DNA from: Synechococcus sp. CS-1325
GTDB taxonomy: Bacteria > Cyanobacteriota > Cyanobacteriia > PCC-6307 > Cyanobiaceae
Length of the DNA: 64,000 nt
Assembly: GCA_025128135.1 (NCBI GenBank)
Contig: JAHLYW010000030.1
Location: forward strand, 109,449 to 173,448
Direction: 5' to 3'
Made by a program: the position numbers and the translations under genes. Shown here in pieces: positions 52,200-61,243 of the stretch. A model generated the notes under the pieces. It did not search any database and was not told where the DNA came from. It saw nothing but the letters and a program-made list of their open reading frames with translations. Numbering within the stretch: position 1 is the stretch's first letter; every line of letters starts with the position of its first letter.

Positions 52200-53783
52200 T
52201 CAGCGCCGCGTGAACAGGCCCAGCCCGTTGCGATCGAGATTCCCGACGCGCACGCGTGTGAGCGTTCCGCCGGCCCCGGCTTCAAAACTGACCGCCGCCG
52301 GGCCGAAGGCGTTCTCGCCGCGCGGCTGGTACGAGAAGGTGTTGCCGCTCACCGGCGTGAGCGCGAAACGCTGGGGCGCTGGACCGATCAGCAGTTCGAG
52401 CGCGTCACCGCGGCGGCGGATCTCGAGCGGCCCGAAGTAGTCGTTGGCGTAACGGCCCACGTAGCGCTCCAGGGGCAGGGATGGTTCAGCCACGGCGGGA
52501 GCCACCACAGCGGGGTAGTCCTGCTCGAGCATGCCCTTGAAGACCCCCTGCAGCAGCGGGAGGTAGTCACGGCCGACCTCTCCTTCCACCGCCAGATCCA
52601 GAAAGCTGAGCGCCACCGCTTCCGGCAGCCCCACCGGTTGACCGTTGGTGAGCACCACGATGCCGAGCCGCTCGGCCGGCAGCAGATACACGGCGGTGGC
52701 GGCACCGAGGAAGAAGGCGCCGGAGTGGGAAAGCTGCACCAGCCCAGCCCCGTGCCGGCCCACATTCCAGCCGAGGCCATAGAGGCTGGCCGCATCCGTG
52801 GCGGGATCCACCGGCGGAATGCTGATCACCTGCGGGCGATGGGTTTCGGCCAGGGCAGCGGCCTGGAGCACGGGCTTGGCTTCGAAGCGGCCGCTGTTGA
52901 GCTGCAACCGCAGCCAGCTGCCCATGTCACGCGCCGAGGCACTCACCCCGCCGGCGGGAGATTCCGCATCGGCATCGCGATCGAAGCTCGCCACCCAGCC
53001 CTGGGGAGTGGGCACGTGCAGCCGGGCGCGGTTGGGCTCGGCGATCAACGCGGCATGGCTTGAGGTGGTGCGCGTCATGCCCAGGGGCTTGTAGAGCCGC
53101 TCACGGGAGAGCACCTCCCAGGCGTTGCCGCTGGCACGGGCCGCCGCTGCCGCTGCGGCGGTGAAGCCGAAGTTGGTGTAGGCGTAAGCGGCGCGGAAGC
53201 GATTGGCCGTGGGCAGAAAGCGCAAGCGCGACAGGATCGCGCTGCGATCGAAGCCGAGATCCTCCAGGTCGTCGCCGGCATGGTCGGGCAGGCCGCTGCG
53301 GTGCGAGAGCAGATCGCGCAGGGTCACATCCGGCGCCGTGCCTGCAGGACCGATGCGGGCCTCAGGCAGGCTGCGCTGCACGGGGTCGTCCCAGCCCACC
53401 ACCCCATCCCCCACTAGAGCCGCCACCACGGTGCTGGCCACTGGCTTGGAGAGGGAGGCCAACTGGAACATCGTGTCGGGATCGATCACGCCTGCCTGCC
53501 CGGCCGTGCGCACGCCATAGCCGCGCAAAAACACCAGTTGATCGTTGTGCACCACCGCGATCGCCATGCCCGGCACGCCGGTGCTGCGCTGCATCGATCC
53601 GGCCAGGCCATCGAGGCGCGTCAGGGCGGCAGCGAGGGCTTCTGGACTGACCCGCTTGGCCGGCTCAGCGGCGCGGGCGGAGCCAACCGAAAGAACAGTG
53701 GCCAGGCCCATGGCAAGCCAGGCTGCACCGACCAGCAGGCGTGGAAAGCAAGAAAGCACCGAAAGCTGGGGGTAGGCCAGCAT
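52200..53783 (-). CDS. Secreted serine hydrolase (beta-lactamase class C / PBP4* family)
   Basis: 527 residues. Signal peptide about 1-39 (ending SARAAE). Catalytic motifs: SLSK (110-113, nucleophile S110), Y-T-N at 202-204 in RAAYAYTNFGF, and HSG in QLSHSGAFFLG near 358. A C-terminal lipocalin-like DUF3471 region (about 430-527: LPLERYVGRYANDYFGPLEIRRRGD) follows. Family members include D-amino peptidases, esterases and penicillin-binding proteins; the substrate is not clear. Convergent with aroB. Confidence 0.88.
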   Translation of the reverse strand: MLAYPQLSVLSCFPRLLVGAAWLAMGLATVLSVGSARAAEPAKRVSPEALAAALTRLDGLAGSMQRSTGVPGMAIAVVHNDQLVFLRGYGVRTAGQAGVIDPDTMFQLASLSKPVASTVVAALVGDGVVGWDDPVQRSLPEARIGPAGTAPDVTLRDLLSHRSGLPDHAGDDLEDLGFDRSAILSRLRFLPTANRFRAAYAYTNFGFTAAAAAAARASGNAWEVLSRERLYKPLGMTRTTSSHAALIAEPNRARLHVPTPQGWVASFDRDADAESPAGGVSASARDMGSWLRLQLNSGRFEAKPVLQAAALAETHRPQVISIPPVDPATDAASLYGLGWNVGRHGAGLVQLSHSGAFFLGAATAVYLLPAERLGIVVLTNGQPVGLPEAVALSFLDLAVEGEVGRDYLPLLQGVFKGMLEQDYPAVVAPAVAEPSLPLERYVGRYANDYFGPLEIRRRGDALELLIGPAPQRFALTPVSGNTFSYQPRGENAFGPAAVSFEAGAGGTLTRVRVGNLDRNGLGLFTRR

Positions 53784-53923
53784 TCATACTGACAGTGGAC
53801 CAGCATTTCACGGTGATGGTGCCTTCGGGCAAGGGCCTTGGGTGGTGGTTCACCCGGGGCCTTTCCACTGGCTGTTTCCCCCCGATTGCTGGAGAAGCAA
53901 CTCCTTTCCCCGCGCTACGGCCG

Positions 53924-54325
53924 ATGCCCCAAGCACTTCAGACCCGCCCCGATCAACTGGTCTTGCAGCGGCCGCCTGCCCAACCCCCTGACGATTCCGC
54001 CGAAGCGGGTGCTCCGGAGCGGCCATCGGTTGGATTCGGCGTCAGCTCAGCGGCTGCGAAACCAGGCAGCAAGGGCCGCAAGCGGCGGGGGACGGGCCTT
54101 GGTGCCTCAGACCGCTCACCCCTTGGAAGAAGCCCGGACCTGGAGGCCCTCAAGGCCCGCCAGCATCTGGGACTGGCCCTGGCCGGGCGATTGAGCGCCA
54201 CTGACGTGAGCCGCGCCTGGAAACAGGCGGCCGCAGAGCACCACCCTGACCGTGGCGGTCAGCACGGGACCATGCAGGCCATCAATGCCGCCCGGGCTGT
54301 GTTGCTCGGCCTGGGTGCCAGCTGA
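53924..54325 (+). CDS. Small protein with C-terminal J domain
   Basis: 133 residues from ATG 53924 (ATG 53816 would add 36). The N-terminal 75 residues are disordered (Pro, Ser, Gly, Lys-rich). The C-terminal J-like domain (about 76-130) reads LEALKARQHLGLALAGRLSATDVSRAWKQAAAEHHPDRGG, then MQAINAARAVLLG; HPD is intact, so it can activate an Hsp70. It lacks any client-binding domain and the J domain is at the wrong end for DnaJ, typical of specialised J proteins. Confidence 0.7.
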   Translation: MPQALQTRPDQLVLQRPPAQPPDDSAEAGAPERPSVGFGVSSAAAKPGSKGRKRRGTGLGASDRSPLGRSPDLEALKARQHLGLALAGRLSATDVSRAWKQAAAEHHPDRGGQHGTMQAINAARAVLLGLGAS

Positions 54326-54350
54326 CAGGGGAAATCCTGATCCAATCGCT

Positions 54351-54890
54351 TCAAAGCCGCAGCAGAAAACCATTGCGGTGGTGGAAATCGGGAGCCGGAG
54401 CTGGATGGGCCAGCGACCAGTGACTCAGCTCGCCGCTGCGCTGCATGATGACAGCCGCCACTGCGATCTCAAGAGTCTGATCACCGGGGATGAAAGGAGC
54501 CAAATCAAGGCTGACATCAAGCGAGTAGGCGTTGTCAGACCTGAGGCTTGAAGGGGTCAACGCATGGCAGGCCTTCTCCGGCTCCAGTTCCTGGCGATAG
54601 GCGGAGAGGCGATACAGATTCCAGTCACCTGAGGGAGAGAGGTTCAACTCCCAGTAGGCAGGCTGAGCTTCAATCGCAACAAAACACTCGAAGCAGGTCT
54701 GTTGCCAGAGATCATCCAGGCGCCTCGGCGGCGACGCCACAGCCGGCAGAACCAACGCCTCGATCGGGCCGAGAAGCTGGTAGTGAATGTCCAGCTGAGC
54801 GCCCCGGCGCCCCAGGTCGAACTGCAGGGTGAAGGCCTGCAGAGCAGCATCAGCCTCGAATGGCCTCAGCCTGCCCGCAGCGCTGCTCAA
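54351..54890 (-). CDS. DOMON-like domain protein
   Basis: 179 residues. Cyanobacterial/proteobacterial DOMON-like proteins carry the blocks seen here: DDLWQQTCFECFVAIEAQPAYWELNLSPSGDWNLYRLSAYRQELEPE (about 62-108) and the final NGFLLRL. The fold is predicted to be a beta-sandwich that may bind haem or sugar (DOMON family knowledge), but no export signal is present. It overlaps the upstream kinase gene by ATGA. Confidence 0.75.
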   Translation of the reverse strand: MSSAAGRLRPFEADAALQAFTLQFDLGRRGAQLDIHYQLLGPIEALVLPAVASPPRRLDDLWQQTCFECFVAIEAQPAYWELNLSPSGDWNLYRLSAYRQELEPEKACHALTPSSLRSDNAYSLDVSLDLAPFIPGDQTLEIAVAAVIMQRSGELSHWSLAHPAPAPDFHHRNGFLLRL

Positions 54891-56086
54891 CGCATCGCCT
54901 CGATGATCGAGCTGATCACAGCCTCCTGGGCTTCGATGCTCTCGGTGAGCCGGAACTGGACCAGAGCGCGATCGAGATTGTGGCGCGGATGGGTGGTTTT
55001 GAAATACTGATCGCCGGCGAGATAGTCAGTGAGAAAGCGAAGACCCAGCTCAAATGCAATCAACCGAATCGCTGCAAACAGATAGTCGTAGTCCGAGTCG
55101 GTCAGAAAGCTTTTTGCTACAGCTCCATAGCCCTGGAGTACCGCTTCGCAGAGCAGGCAGTCAAAATGAACCGACTGCCAGTCAGTGGTTTCTTCTCCTA
55201 GCGGGTTGCAACAGGAGCGCAGGCAATCACCAATGTCGTAATGAACAAGGCCTGGCTTGATCGTATCGAGATCAACCAGCGCCATGGCATGGCCGGTCTG
55301 GCCATCCAGCATCACGTTGTTGATCTTCGGATCCCCATGGATTGGACGAAGGGGAAGGATGTTTGCCGCCTTGGCGTCTTCCAGCACTGTCACAGAACCT
55401 TCCCGTTCCTGCACGAAGGACAGGCAGTACGCCAGGTCCGGACAGAGCGGCATCCGATGACGACCCAGGACCTGGTGAAACTGCTCCAGGTACTCGGGGG
55501 TGATATGAAATCCCACCAGGGTGTCGGCCAGGGCCGTAACCGGCAGGTCACTGATCAAGGCGTGGAAAAGGCCCAGTCCATGGCCCACCTCCCTGGCCTG
55601 GGCACAATCAGGGACGGTTTCAAGGCAGGTGGCTGCTTCGAGGAAGCTGATCATTCGCCAGAAACAGCCATCCAGCTCCACCCAGTGCCGACCGGATACA
55701 CGGGAGGGCACCAGAATGGGCACCTCCCAACGGCGACCGCCTAGAAGGGGGCAGCCCTTCTGCAGCTGAGCGACCACATGCTCACTGAAGGCCAGCATGT
55801 TGCCGATGACGAGCCTGGGCTCGGGGAAAACCTGGGTGTTGAGCCGCTGCAGCACATAGGACGACGCTTGGGCAGCCTGCAGCCTGACGCGGTAGGTGTC
55901 ATTCACATTGCCGTTGCCGAGCGTCTCGATCGAGAGGATCTGTCCGTCCAGATCGAACTGGCCAACGATCCGGGCGAGAGGATCCTGCCCTGAAGAAGGC
56001 TTCAGAGCTGCTGCTGCGGCTTTGCCGGAGACGCTCTGGATCGGTTGGGAGCTCGTCAAGGGATGGAACGGAGAAGGCGAAAGCAT
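54887..56086 (-). CDS. APH-fold sugar kinase, NahK-like (putative N-acetylhexosamine 1-kinase)
   Basis: 399 residues. Aminoglycoside-phosphotransferase fold: IETLGNGNVNDTYRVRL near residue 54 (nucleotide loop), catalytic loop RPIHGDPKINNVMLD near 247 (HGDxxxxN), metal site ALVDLDTIKPGLVHYDIGDCLRS near 269. The pairing of KINNVM with VDLDTxxPGLxxYDxGD is close to N-acetylhexosamine 1-kinases, which make GlcNAc-1-P or GalNAc-1-P. The N-terminal 40 residues are extra. Middle gene of a three-gene leftward operon, divergent from the dTDP-rhamnose genes. Confidence 0.8.
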   Translation of the reverse strand: MLSPSPFHPLTSSQPIQSVSGKAAAAALKPSSGQDPLARIVGQFDLDGQILSIETLGNGNVNDTYRVRLQAAQASSYVLQRLNTQVFPEPRLVIGNMLAFSEHVVAQLQKGCPLLGGRRWEVPILVPSRVSGRHWVELDGCFWRMISFLEAATCLETVPDCAQAREVGHGLGLFHALISDLPVTALADTLVGFHITPEYLEQFHQVLGRHRMPLCPDLAYCLSFVQEREGSVTVLEDAKAANILPLRPIHGDPKINNVMLDGQTGHAMALVDLDTIKPGLVHYDIGDCLRSCCNPLGEETTDWQSVHFDCLLCEAVLQGYGAVAKSFLTDSDYDYLFAAIRLIAFELGLRFLTDYLAGDQYFKTTHPRHNLDRALVQFRLTESIEAQEAVISSIIEAMR

Positions 56087-56102
56087 GGGGCGAAGCAGCC
56101 GG

Positions 56103-56390
56103 TCAGTCGTCTTGCGGGATCAGCACCAGGGTGTGAAGACTGTCGGAGCCGAGGTTGGTGGTGATCACCCAGACCAGCAGATCCCGACCGACCCGGTAGA
56201 CACTGCGCAAGCGGCCCTGCTGCAGGTAGGCGGCGCGCACATTGGCGCGGGCATCGCGAGCATCCACCTGACCCCAGTCGCCCCTGCGATGGCGAGCCAC
56301 CAGCCGCTGCAGGGTTTCGGTGTCGACCCGTTCACGAACGCTGGGATCCACATCCACCGGACCGATCGCCAGACGAGCTGCCATCGGCAT
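56103..56390 (-). CDS. Small conserved protein of unknown function
   Basis: 95 residues: LQRLVARHRRGDWGQVDARDARANVRAAYLQQGRLRSVYRVGRDLLVWVITT, then LVLIPQDD. The RH-x-x-GDWG-x-x-x-x-D-A-x-AN and WVIT-x-x-x-LxPxD patterns match a widespread small bacterial family, sometimes mislabelled as a restriction subunit; it has no proven role. First gene of the leftward kinase operon, 16 bp before the kinase. Confidence 0.7.
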   Translation of the reverse strand: MPMAARLAIGPVDVDPSVRERVDTETLQRLVARHRRGDWGQVDARDARANVRAAYLQQGRLRSVYRVGRDLLVWVITTNLGSDSLHTLVLIPQDD

Positions 56391-56431
56391 AGCTTAAGGT
56401 CATCGCCATCCAAGCTTGATCGATTGCTGCG

Positions 56432-57373
56432 ATGGGGCTGCAACCCGGACAGACCAGCAGGCGCAAGGGATTGATCCTGGCGGGGGGAAGTGGAACGAGG
56501 CTTGCCCCGCTCACCACCGCCGTCAGCAAGCAGCTGATGCCGGTGTATGACAAGCCGATGATCTACTACCCGCTCTGCACCTTGATGCTGGCCGGGATTC
56601 GCGAGGTTCTGATCATCACCACGCCAGTGGATCGAGAGGCCTTCGAGCGCCTGCTTGGCGATGGAAGCTGCTGGGGCATTGAGATTCAGTACGCCATCCA
56701 GCCCAGCCCGGATGGACTGGCCCAGTCCTTTCTGATCGGTGAATCGTTTCTGAATCAGGCCTCGGCCGCCCTGGTGCTGGGGGACAACCTCTTCCATGGC
56801 CATGAGCTGGCCCAGCAACTGCAGGCCTCGAATGCCAAAGACATAGGAGCCACTGTGTTCGCCTACAGAGTCAGCGACCCTCAGCGGTACGGAGTCGTTG
56901 AATTTTCTGGCAATGGGAAGGTGCTGAGCCTTGAAGAGAAGCCCGCCAGACCCAGGTCCCACTATGCCGTCACCGGCCTTTATTTCTATGACGAAACCGT
57001 CGTCGAGCGGGCCAGACAGGTGATCCCCTCGGCCCGCGGCGAACTCGAAATCACGGATCTGAATCAACAATTCCTCAGTGAAGGGTTGCTTCACGTGGAG
57101 CTGATGGGCCGCGGCATGGCCTGGCTGGATACCGGAACCCCGGATTCACTCCATGACGCAGCCAGTTACATCCGCACCCTTGAGCATCGTCAGGGTCTGA
57201 AGGTTGGTTGCCCGGAAGAGGTGGCCTGGCGTCAGGGCTGGATCGACGACCAACAACTGGAGAGGCTGTCCCAGCCGCTCAAGAAGAGTGGCTACGGCCA
57301 TTACCTGCTCCGCCTGCTGGCGGAACGATCAGCGGAATTGATCGATCACTCGGTGGCAGCAGGAATCCAGTGA
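56432..57373 (+). CDS. rfbA: Glucose-1-phosphate thymidylyltransferase
   Basis: 313 residues. Makes dTDP-glucose from dTTP and glucose-1-phosphate, step one of dTDP-rhamnose synthesis. [38 protein letters not shown] near residue 11 is the nucleotide-binding signature; [38 protein letters not shown] and [17 protein letters not shown] follow in the usual order. It starts the rfbA-C-D-B operon and its stop overlaps rfbC. Confidence 0.96.
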   Translation: MGLQPGQTSRRKGLILAGGSGTRLAPLTTAVSKQLMPVYDKPMIYYPLCTLMLAGIREVLIITTPVDREAFERLLGDGSCWGIEIQYAIQPSPDGLAQSFLIGESFLNQASAALVLGDNLFHGHELAQQLQASNAKDIGATVFAYRVSDPQRYGVVEFSGNGKVLSLEEKPARPRSHYAVTGLYFYDETVVERARQVIPSARGELEITDLNQQFLSEGLLHVELMGRGMAWLDTGTPDSLHDAASYIRTLEHRQGLKVGCPEEVAWRQGWIDDQQLERLSQPLKKSGYGHYLLRLLAERSAELIDHSVAAGIQ

Positions 57374-57945
57374 TGGAGGTTCAGTCGTTTTCGATCGAAG
57401 GCCCCCTGCTGCTCACCCCGAGCCTATTCAGCGATCAACGGGGATTCTTTTTCGAAAGCTGGAATGCCAGGGCTTTCGCGGCAGCCCTTGGCGTCAGCGA
57501 AGCGGAGGCACCAATTTTCCTCCAGGACAATCACTCCCTCTCCCGCCGTGGCGTTCTGCGGGGGCTCCACTACCAGCTTCCGCCGGCACCGCAGGGAAAA
57601 CTGGTGCGCTGCGTTGCTGGTGAAATCCATGATGTGATCGTTGATCTTCGTCGCTCCTCACCCAGCTTCGGGCAATCGATCGGGGAACGCCTGAGTGCGG
57701 AGAATCGGCGCATCCTCTGGGTGCCGCCCGGCTTTGCCCACGGCTTCCTCACCCTGAGTGAATCAGCCGAAGTTCTCTACAAGGCCAGTGGCCTCTGGAA
57801 CCGCAGCTGCGAGCGCTCGATCCTCTGGAACGACGCAACCCTGGCGATTGACTGGCCCCTGGCAGCCCTGGATCTGGCCAGCCCGATTCAATCGGAGAAA
57901 GATGCTAATGCAGCTGGATTCGCCGCCGCCGAGCTGTTTCCATGA
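57373..57945 (+). CDS. rfbC: dTDP-4-dehydrorhamnose 3,5-epimerase
   Basis: 190 residues. Double-epimerises the 4-keto sugar. GPLLLTPSLFSDQRGFFFESWN near residue 11, LQDNHSLSRRGVLRGLHYQLPPAPQGKLVRCVAGEIHDVIVDLRRSSPSFGQ near 52 (catalytic His in GLHYQ), RILWVPPGFAHGFLTLSESAEVLYKASG near 118. ATG overlaps the rfbA stop (TGATG); its own stop overlaps rfbD. Confidence 0.96.
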   Translation: MEVQSFSIEGPLLLTPSLFSDQRGFFFESWNARAFAAALGVSEAEAPIFLQDNHSLSRRGVLRGLHYQLPPAPQGKLVRCVAGEIHDVIVDLRRSSPSFGQSIGERLSAENRRILWVPPGFAHGFLTLSESAEVLYKASGLWNRSCERSILWNDATLAIDWPLAALDLASPIQSEKDANAAGFAAAELFP

Positions 57946-58847
57946 AGGTGGTGGTCACCGGCAAAGATGGCCAGCTTGGCCAGGCGCTGCTGAGGGCTGC
58001 CCCCGGAAACTGGCAGTTGATCGCCACCGGCCGGGATCAGCTCGACTTGGCCGATTCCGATGCCTGTCGTCGATTCGTAGACCAGCACAGGCCCGACTGG
58101 GTGCTCAATGCCGGCGCCTACACGGCGGTGGATCGGGCCGAAAGCGAACCGGAACGGGCCCATGCGGTGAATGCCCTCGCCCCCGAGGCCTTTGCCCAGT
58201 CCCTTGCCCAGAGCGGAGGCCGCCTGCTGCAGATCAGCACCGACTTCGTCTTCGATGGCGCCCAGGGCCATCCCTATCGCCCCGAGCAGCCCACCAATCC
58301 TCTCGGGGCGTATGGCCGCAGCAAGGCCGCGGGGGAAAGGGCTGTGATCGACCGACTCGGACCTGAGCGCGCCACGATCCTGCGCACCAGCTGGGTGTAC
58401 GGGCCGGTCGGGAAGAATTTCTGCCGGACGATGCTTGAGCTGCACCGCCGCCAGGCGGCCGCGGGCCAGCCCCTTGGCGTTGTCGCCGATCAGGTGGGCT
58501 GTCCCACCAGCACGATCGGCCTGGCGGCCGCCTGCTGGGCTGTGATCCACCGGGAGGTGGGGGGCTGGCTGCACTGGAGTGATGCCGGTGCCGCCAGCTG
58601 GTATGACTTCGCGATCGCTATCGGATCTCTGGGGACATCAGCCGGGCTGCTGAAACAAGCCGCTGAGGTGAGGCCCCTGAGTGGCACCGACTACCCCACA
58701 CCAGCGAAGCGCCCGAGCTATTCCCTGCTCGACTGCGTGACCAGCCGCGCAGCGCTCGATCAGCAACCTCGCCACTGGGGCGACGCCCTGGCGGAGGTGC
58801 TGGAGCAGATCACCGCTGCTGCCAGCGATCACCAGGTCGCTGCCTAG
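57942..58847 (+). CDS. rfbD: dTDP-4-dehydrorhamnose reductase
   Basis: 301-residue SDR-type enzyme that makes dTDP-L-rhamnose. TGKDGQLGQALLRAAP near residue 5 (nucleotide loop), VLNAGAYTAVDRAESEPERAHAVNA near 54, STDFVFDGAQGHPYRPEQPTNPLGAYGRSKAAGE near 95 with catalytic YxxxK (Y-G-R-S-K), LRTSWVYGPVGKNF near 146. It overlaps rfbC by 4 bp and is followed 24 bp later by rfbB. Confidence 0.95.
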   Translation: MKVVVTGKDGQLGQALLRAAPGNWQLIATGRDQLDLADSDACRRFVDQHRPDWVLNAGAYTAVDRAESEPERAHAVNALAPEAFAQSLAQSGGRLLQISTDFVFDGAQGHPYRPEQPTNPLGAYGRSKAAGERAVIDRLGPERATILRTSWVYGPVGKNFCRTMLELHRRQAAAGQPLGVVADQVGCPTSTIGLAAACWAVIHREVGGWLHWSDAGAASWYDFAIAIGSLGTSAGLLKQAAEVRPLSGTDYPTPAKRPSYSLLDCVTSRAALDQQPRHWGDALAEVLEQITAAASDHQVAA

Positions 58848-58871
58848 AGCGTCCTCCCACCACCTCCTGCG

Positions 58872-59993
58872 ATGACATTGCCACTGAATGAACCAATGGA
58901 TCTGACCACCCTTCTGGCCGGCCGAAGCCGGATTCTGGTCACGGGGGGCGCCGGCTTCATCGGTGGCGCCGTGGTGCGCCGGCTGCTGCAGGCATCCAGT
59001 GTCACGGTGTTCAATCTCGACAAGATGGGCTACGCCAGTGATCTCACCAGCATCGAGGCCACCTTGTCTCAGCTGGGAGAGGCCGGGGAAGGCCGGCATC
59101 GATTGCTGGCCGTGGATCTCACCGATGCCGCTGCAGTGAAGGAGGCGGTGAGCCTGGCCGATCCTGATCTGATCCTCCATCTGGCGGCCGAAAGCCACGT
59201 GGATCGTTCGATCGAGGGGCCCGGCGCCTTCATCGCCAGCAACGTGCAAGGCACGTTTCATCTGCTCCAGGCGGTGCGTTCCCACTGGGAGGGGCTCTCA
59301 GGGGAACGCAGGAACCAGTTCCGCTTGCATCACATCAGCACCGATGAGGTCTTCGGTTCGCTCGGGCCGGATGGGCTGTTTTCGGAGGCCTCCGCCTACG
59401 ACCCACGCTCGCCCTATTCCGCCAGCAAGGCCGCCAGTGATCACCTGGTGAAGGCCTGGCACCACACCTACGGCCTGCCGGTGGTGCTCACCAACTGCAG
59501 CAACAACTACGGGCCGTGGCAGTTCCCGGAGAAACTGATCCCCGTGGTGATCCTCAAAGCAGCCTCTGGGCAGCCGATCCCGCTCTATGGCGATGGGGCC
59601 AATGTGCGTGACTGGCTGTATGTCGACGACCATGTCGAGGCCCTGCTGCTGGCGGCATGCCAAGGAGCCGTTGGCGAAAGCTATTGCGTCGGCGGCCATG
59701 CTGAACGCAGCAACACCCAGGTGGTGGAAGCGATCTGCGGCTTGATGGACGAGCTCCAGCCAGCTGGCCTGCCCCACTCCCGCCTGATCACGCCGGTCAC
59801 CGACCGGCCCGGCCACGACCGCCGCTATGCCATCGACGCCGGCAGGATCCAGCGGGAACTCGGCTGGCGGCCACGCCATCCGTTTGAGGCAGGCCTGGCC
59901 GCCACGGTGGCGTGGAGCCTTGCCCACCTGGACTGGCTGCGACGGATCCAGAACAGAGAGGACCCACTACAAAAATGCGCTCGGCTGGATTGA
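58872..59993 (+). CDS. rfbB: dTDP-glucose 4,6-dehydratase
   Basis: 373 residues. Step two of the dTDP-rhamnose pathway. GGAGFIGGAVVRRLLQ near residue 25 (NAD loop), LAAESHVDRSIEGPGAFIASNVQGT near 105, STDEVFGSLGPDG near 156, YDPRSPYSASKAASDHLVKAWHHTYGLPVVLTNCSNNYGPWQFPEKLIP near 175, all diagnostic. It ends the operon; sat begins 71 bp downstream. Confidence 0.95.
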   Translation: MTLPLNEPMDLTTLLAGRSRILVTGGAGFIGGAVVRRLLQASSVTVFNLDKMGYASDLTSIEATLSQLGEAGEGRHRLLAVDLTDAAAVKEAVSLADPDLILHLAAESHVDRSIEGPGAFIASNVQGTFHLLQAVRSHWEGLSGERRNQFRLHHISTDEVFGSLGPDGLFSEASAYDPRSPYSASKAASDHLVKAWHHTYGLPVVLTNCSNNYGPWQFPEKLIPVVILKAASGQPIPLYGDGANVRDWLYVDDHVEALLLAACQGAVGESYCVGGHAERSNTQVVEAICGLMDELQPAGLPHSRLITPVTDRPGHDRRYAIDAGRIQRELGWRPRHPFEAGLAATVAWSLAHLDWLRRIQNREDPLQKCARLD

Positions 59994-60064
59994 ATATCTC
60001 CATCCATCGCCGTAGCATCACCTGGCCATTGAGCTGAATGGCGCCTTTCCCCTGCCAGGACTTG

Positions 60065-61243
60065 ATGCTCTCCGACCCTCCCATTGCCGATCGGTCCAGG
60101 CGCGGTCTGATTGCCGCCCACGGAGGCAGGCTGGTTGATCTGCAGGTTCCCTCAGTCCAGCGCGATGCCGTCAAGGCCGCGGTCGATCGACCGCTGGAGT
60201 GCTCCGACCGCAATGCCTGCGATGTGGAACTGCTGATGGTGGGGGGTTTCTCCCCCCTGCTCGGCTTCATGCACGAAGACGACTACGAAGCTGTGGTGGC
60301 CGGGCACCGCACCAGCTCCGGCCTGTTGTTCGGTCTGCCGATCGTGATGGACACCGACGACGGGAGCATCGCCATCGGCGATCGGCTGCTGCTCACCTAC
60401 AAGGGCCAGGATCTGGCGGTGCTGACCGTGGAGAGTCGCTGGGAGCCCGACAAGGTGCGGGAGGCGGCAGGCTGCTATGGCACCACCTCGATCGAACATC
60501 CCGCCGTGCGGATGATCTGCTCGGAGCGAGGCCGCTTCTATCTCGGCGGCGCCTTACAGGGCCTCGAGCTGCCCAGTCGCCCCTTCCCCTGCCGGACCCC
60601 GGCCCAGGTGAGAGCCGATCTGCCCGACAACCAGGACGTGGTGGCGTTCCAGTGCCGCAACCCGATCCACCGGGCCCACTACGAACTGTTCACCCGCGCC
60701 CTCCACGCCACCAACGTGAGCTCCGAAGCGGTGGTGCTGGTTCATCCCACCTGCGGACCCACCCAGGAAGATGACATCGCCGGACCCGTCCGCTTCCAGA
60801 CCTACGAGCGCCTGGCCGCTGAAGTGGCCAATCCGCGCATCCGCTGGGCGTACCTCCCTTATGCGATGCACATGGCCGGCCCGCGAGAGGCCCTCCAGCA
60901 CATGATCATTCGCAAGAACTACGGCTGCACCCACTTCATCATCGGCCGAGACATGGCCGGCTGCAAATCGTCTCTCACTGGAGATGATTTCTATGGCCCT
61001 TACCAGGCCCAGGATTTCGCTCGCGACCACGCCAGTGAGCTGGGGATGGAAACAGTGCCGTCGCTCAACCTCGTGTACACCGAGGAGGAGGGCTATGTCA
61101 CCGCCGAGCATGCCGAAGCACGCGGCCTGCACATCCGCAAACTGAGCGGTACCCAGTTCCGCAAGATGCTGCGCGGTGGTGAGGACATCCCGGAATGGTT
61201 CGCCTTCCGTAGCGTGGTGGAGGTGTTGCGTGAAGCCGGCTGA
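60065..61243 (+). CDS. sat: Sulfate adenylyltransferase (ATP sulfurylase)
   Basis: Activates sulfate to APS. 392 residues from ATG 60065, which has AGGA at a good distance; ATG 60038 would add 9. VAFQCRNPIHRAHYELFTRAL near residue 190 (QxRNPxHxxH nucleotide site), VLVHPTCGPTQEDDIAGPVRFQTYE near 221, FIIGRDMAGCKSSLTGDDFYGPYQAQ near 290 (GRDxAG). No APS-kinase domain is fused; CysC is separate downstream. The end overlaps cysQ by 14 bp. Confidence 0.95.
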   Translation: MLSDPPIADRSRRGLIAAHGGRLVDLQVPSVQRDAVKAAVDRPLECSDRNACDVELLMVGGFSPLLGFMHEDDYEAVVAGHRTSSGLLFGLPIVMDTDDGSIAIGDRLLLTYKGQDLAVLTVESRWEPDKVREAAGCYGTTSIEHPAVRMICSERGRFYLGGALQGLELPSRPFPCRTPAQVRADLPDNQDVVAFQCRNPIHRAHYELFTRALHATNVSSEAVVLVHPTCGPTQEDDIAGPVRFQTYERLAAEVANPRIRWAYLPYAMHMAGPREALQHMIIRKNYGCTHFIIGRDMAGCKSSLTGDDFYGPYQAQDFARDHASELGMETVPSLNLVYTEEEGYVTAEHAEARGLHIRKLSGTQFRKMLRGGEDIPEWFAFRSVVEVLREAG

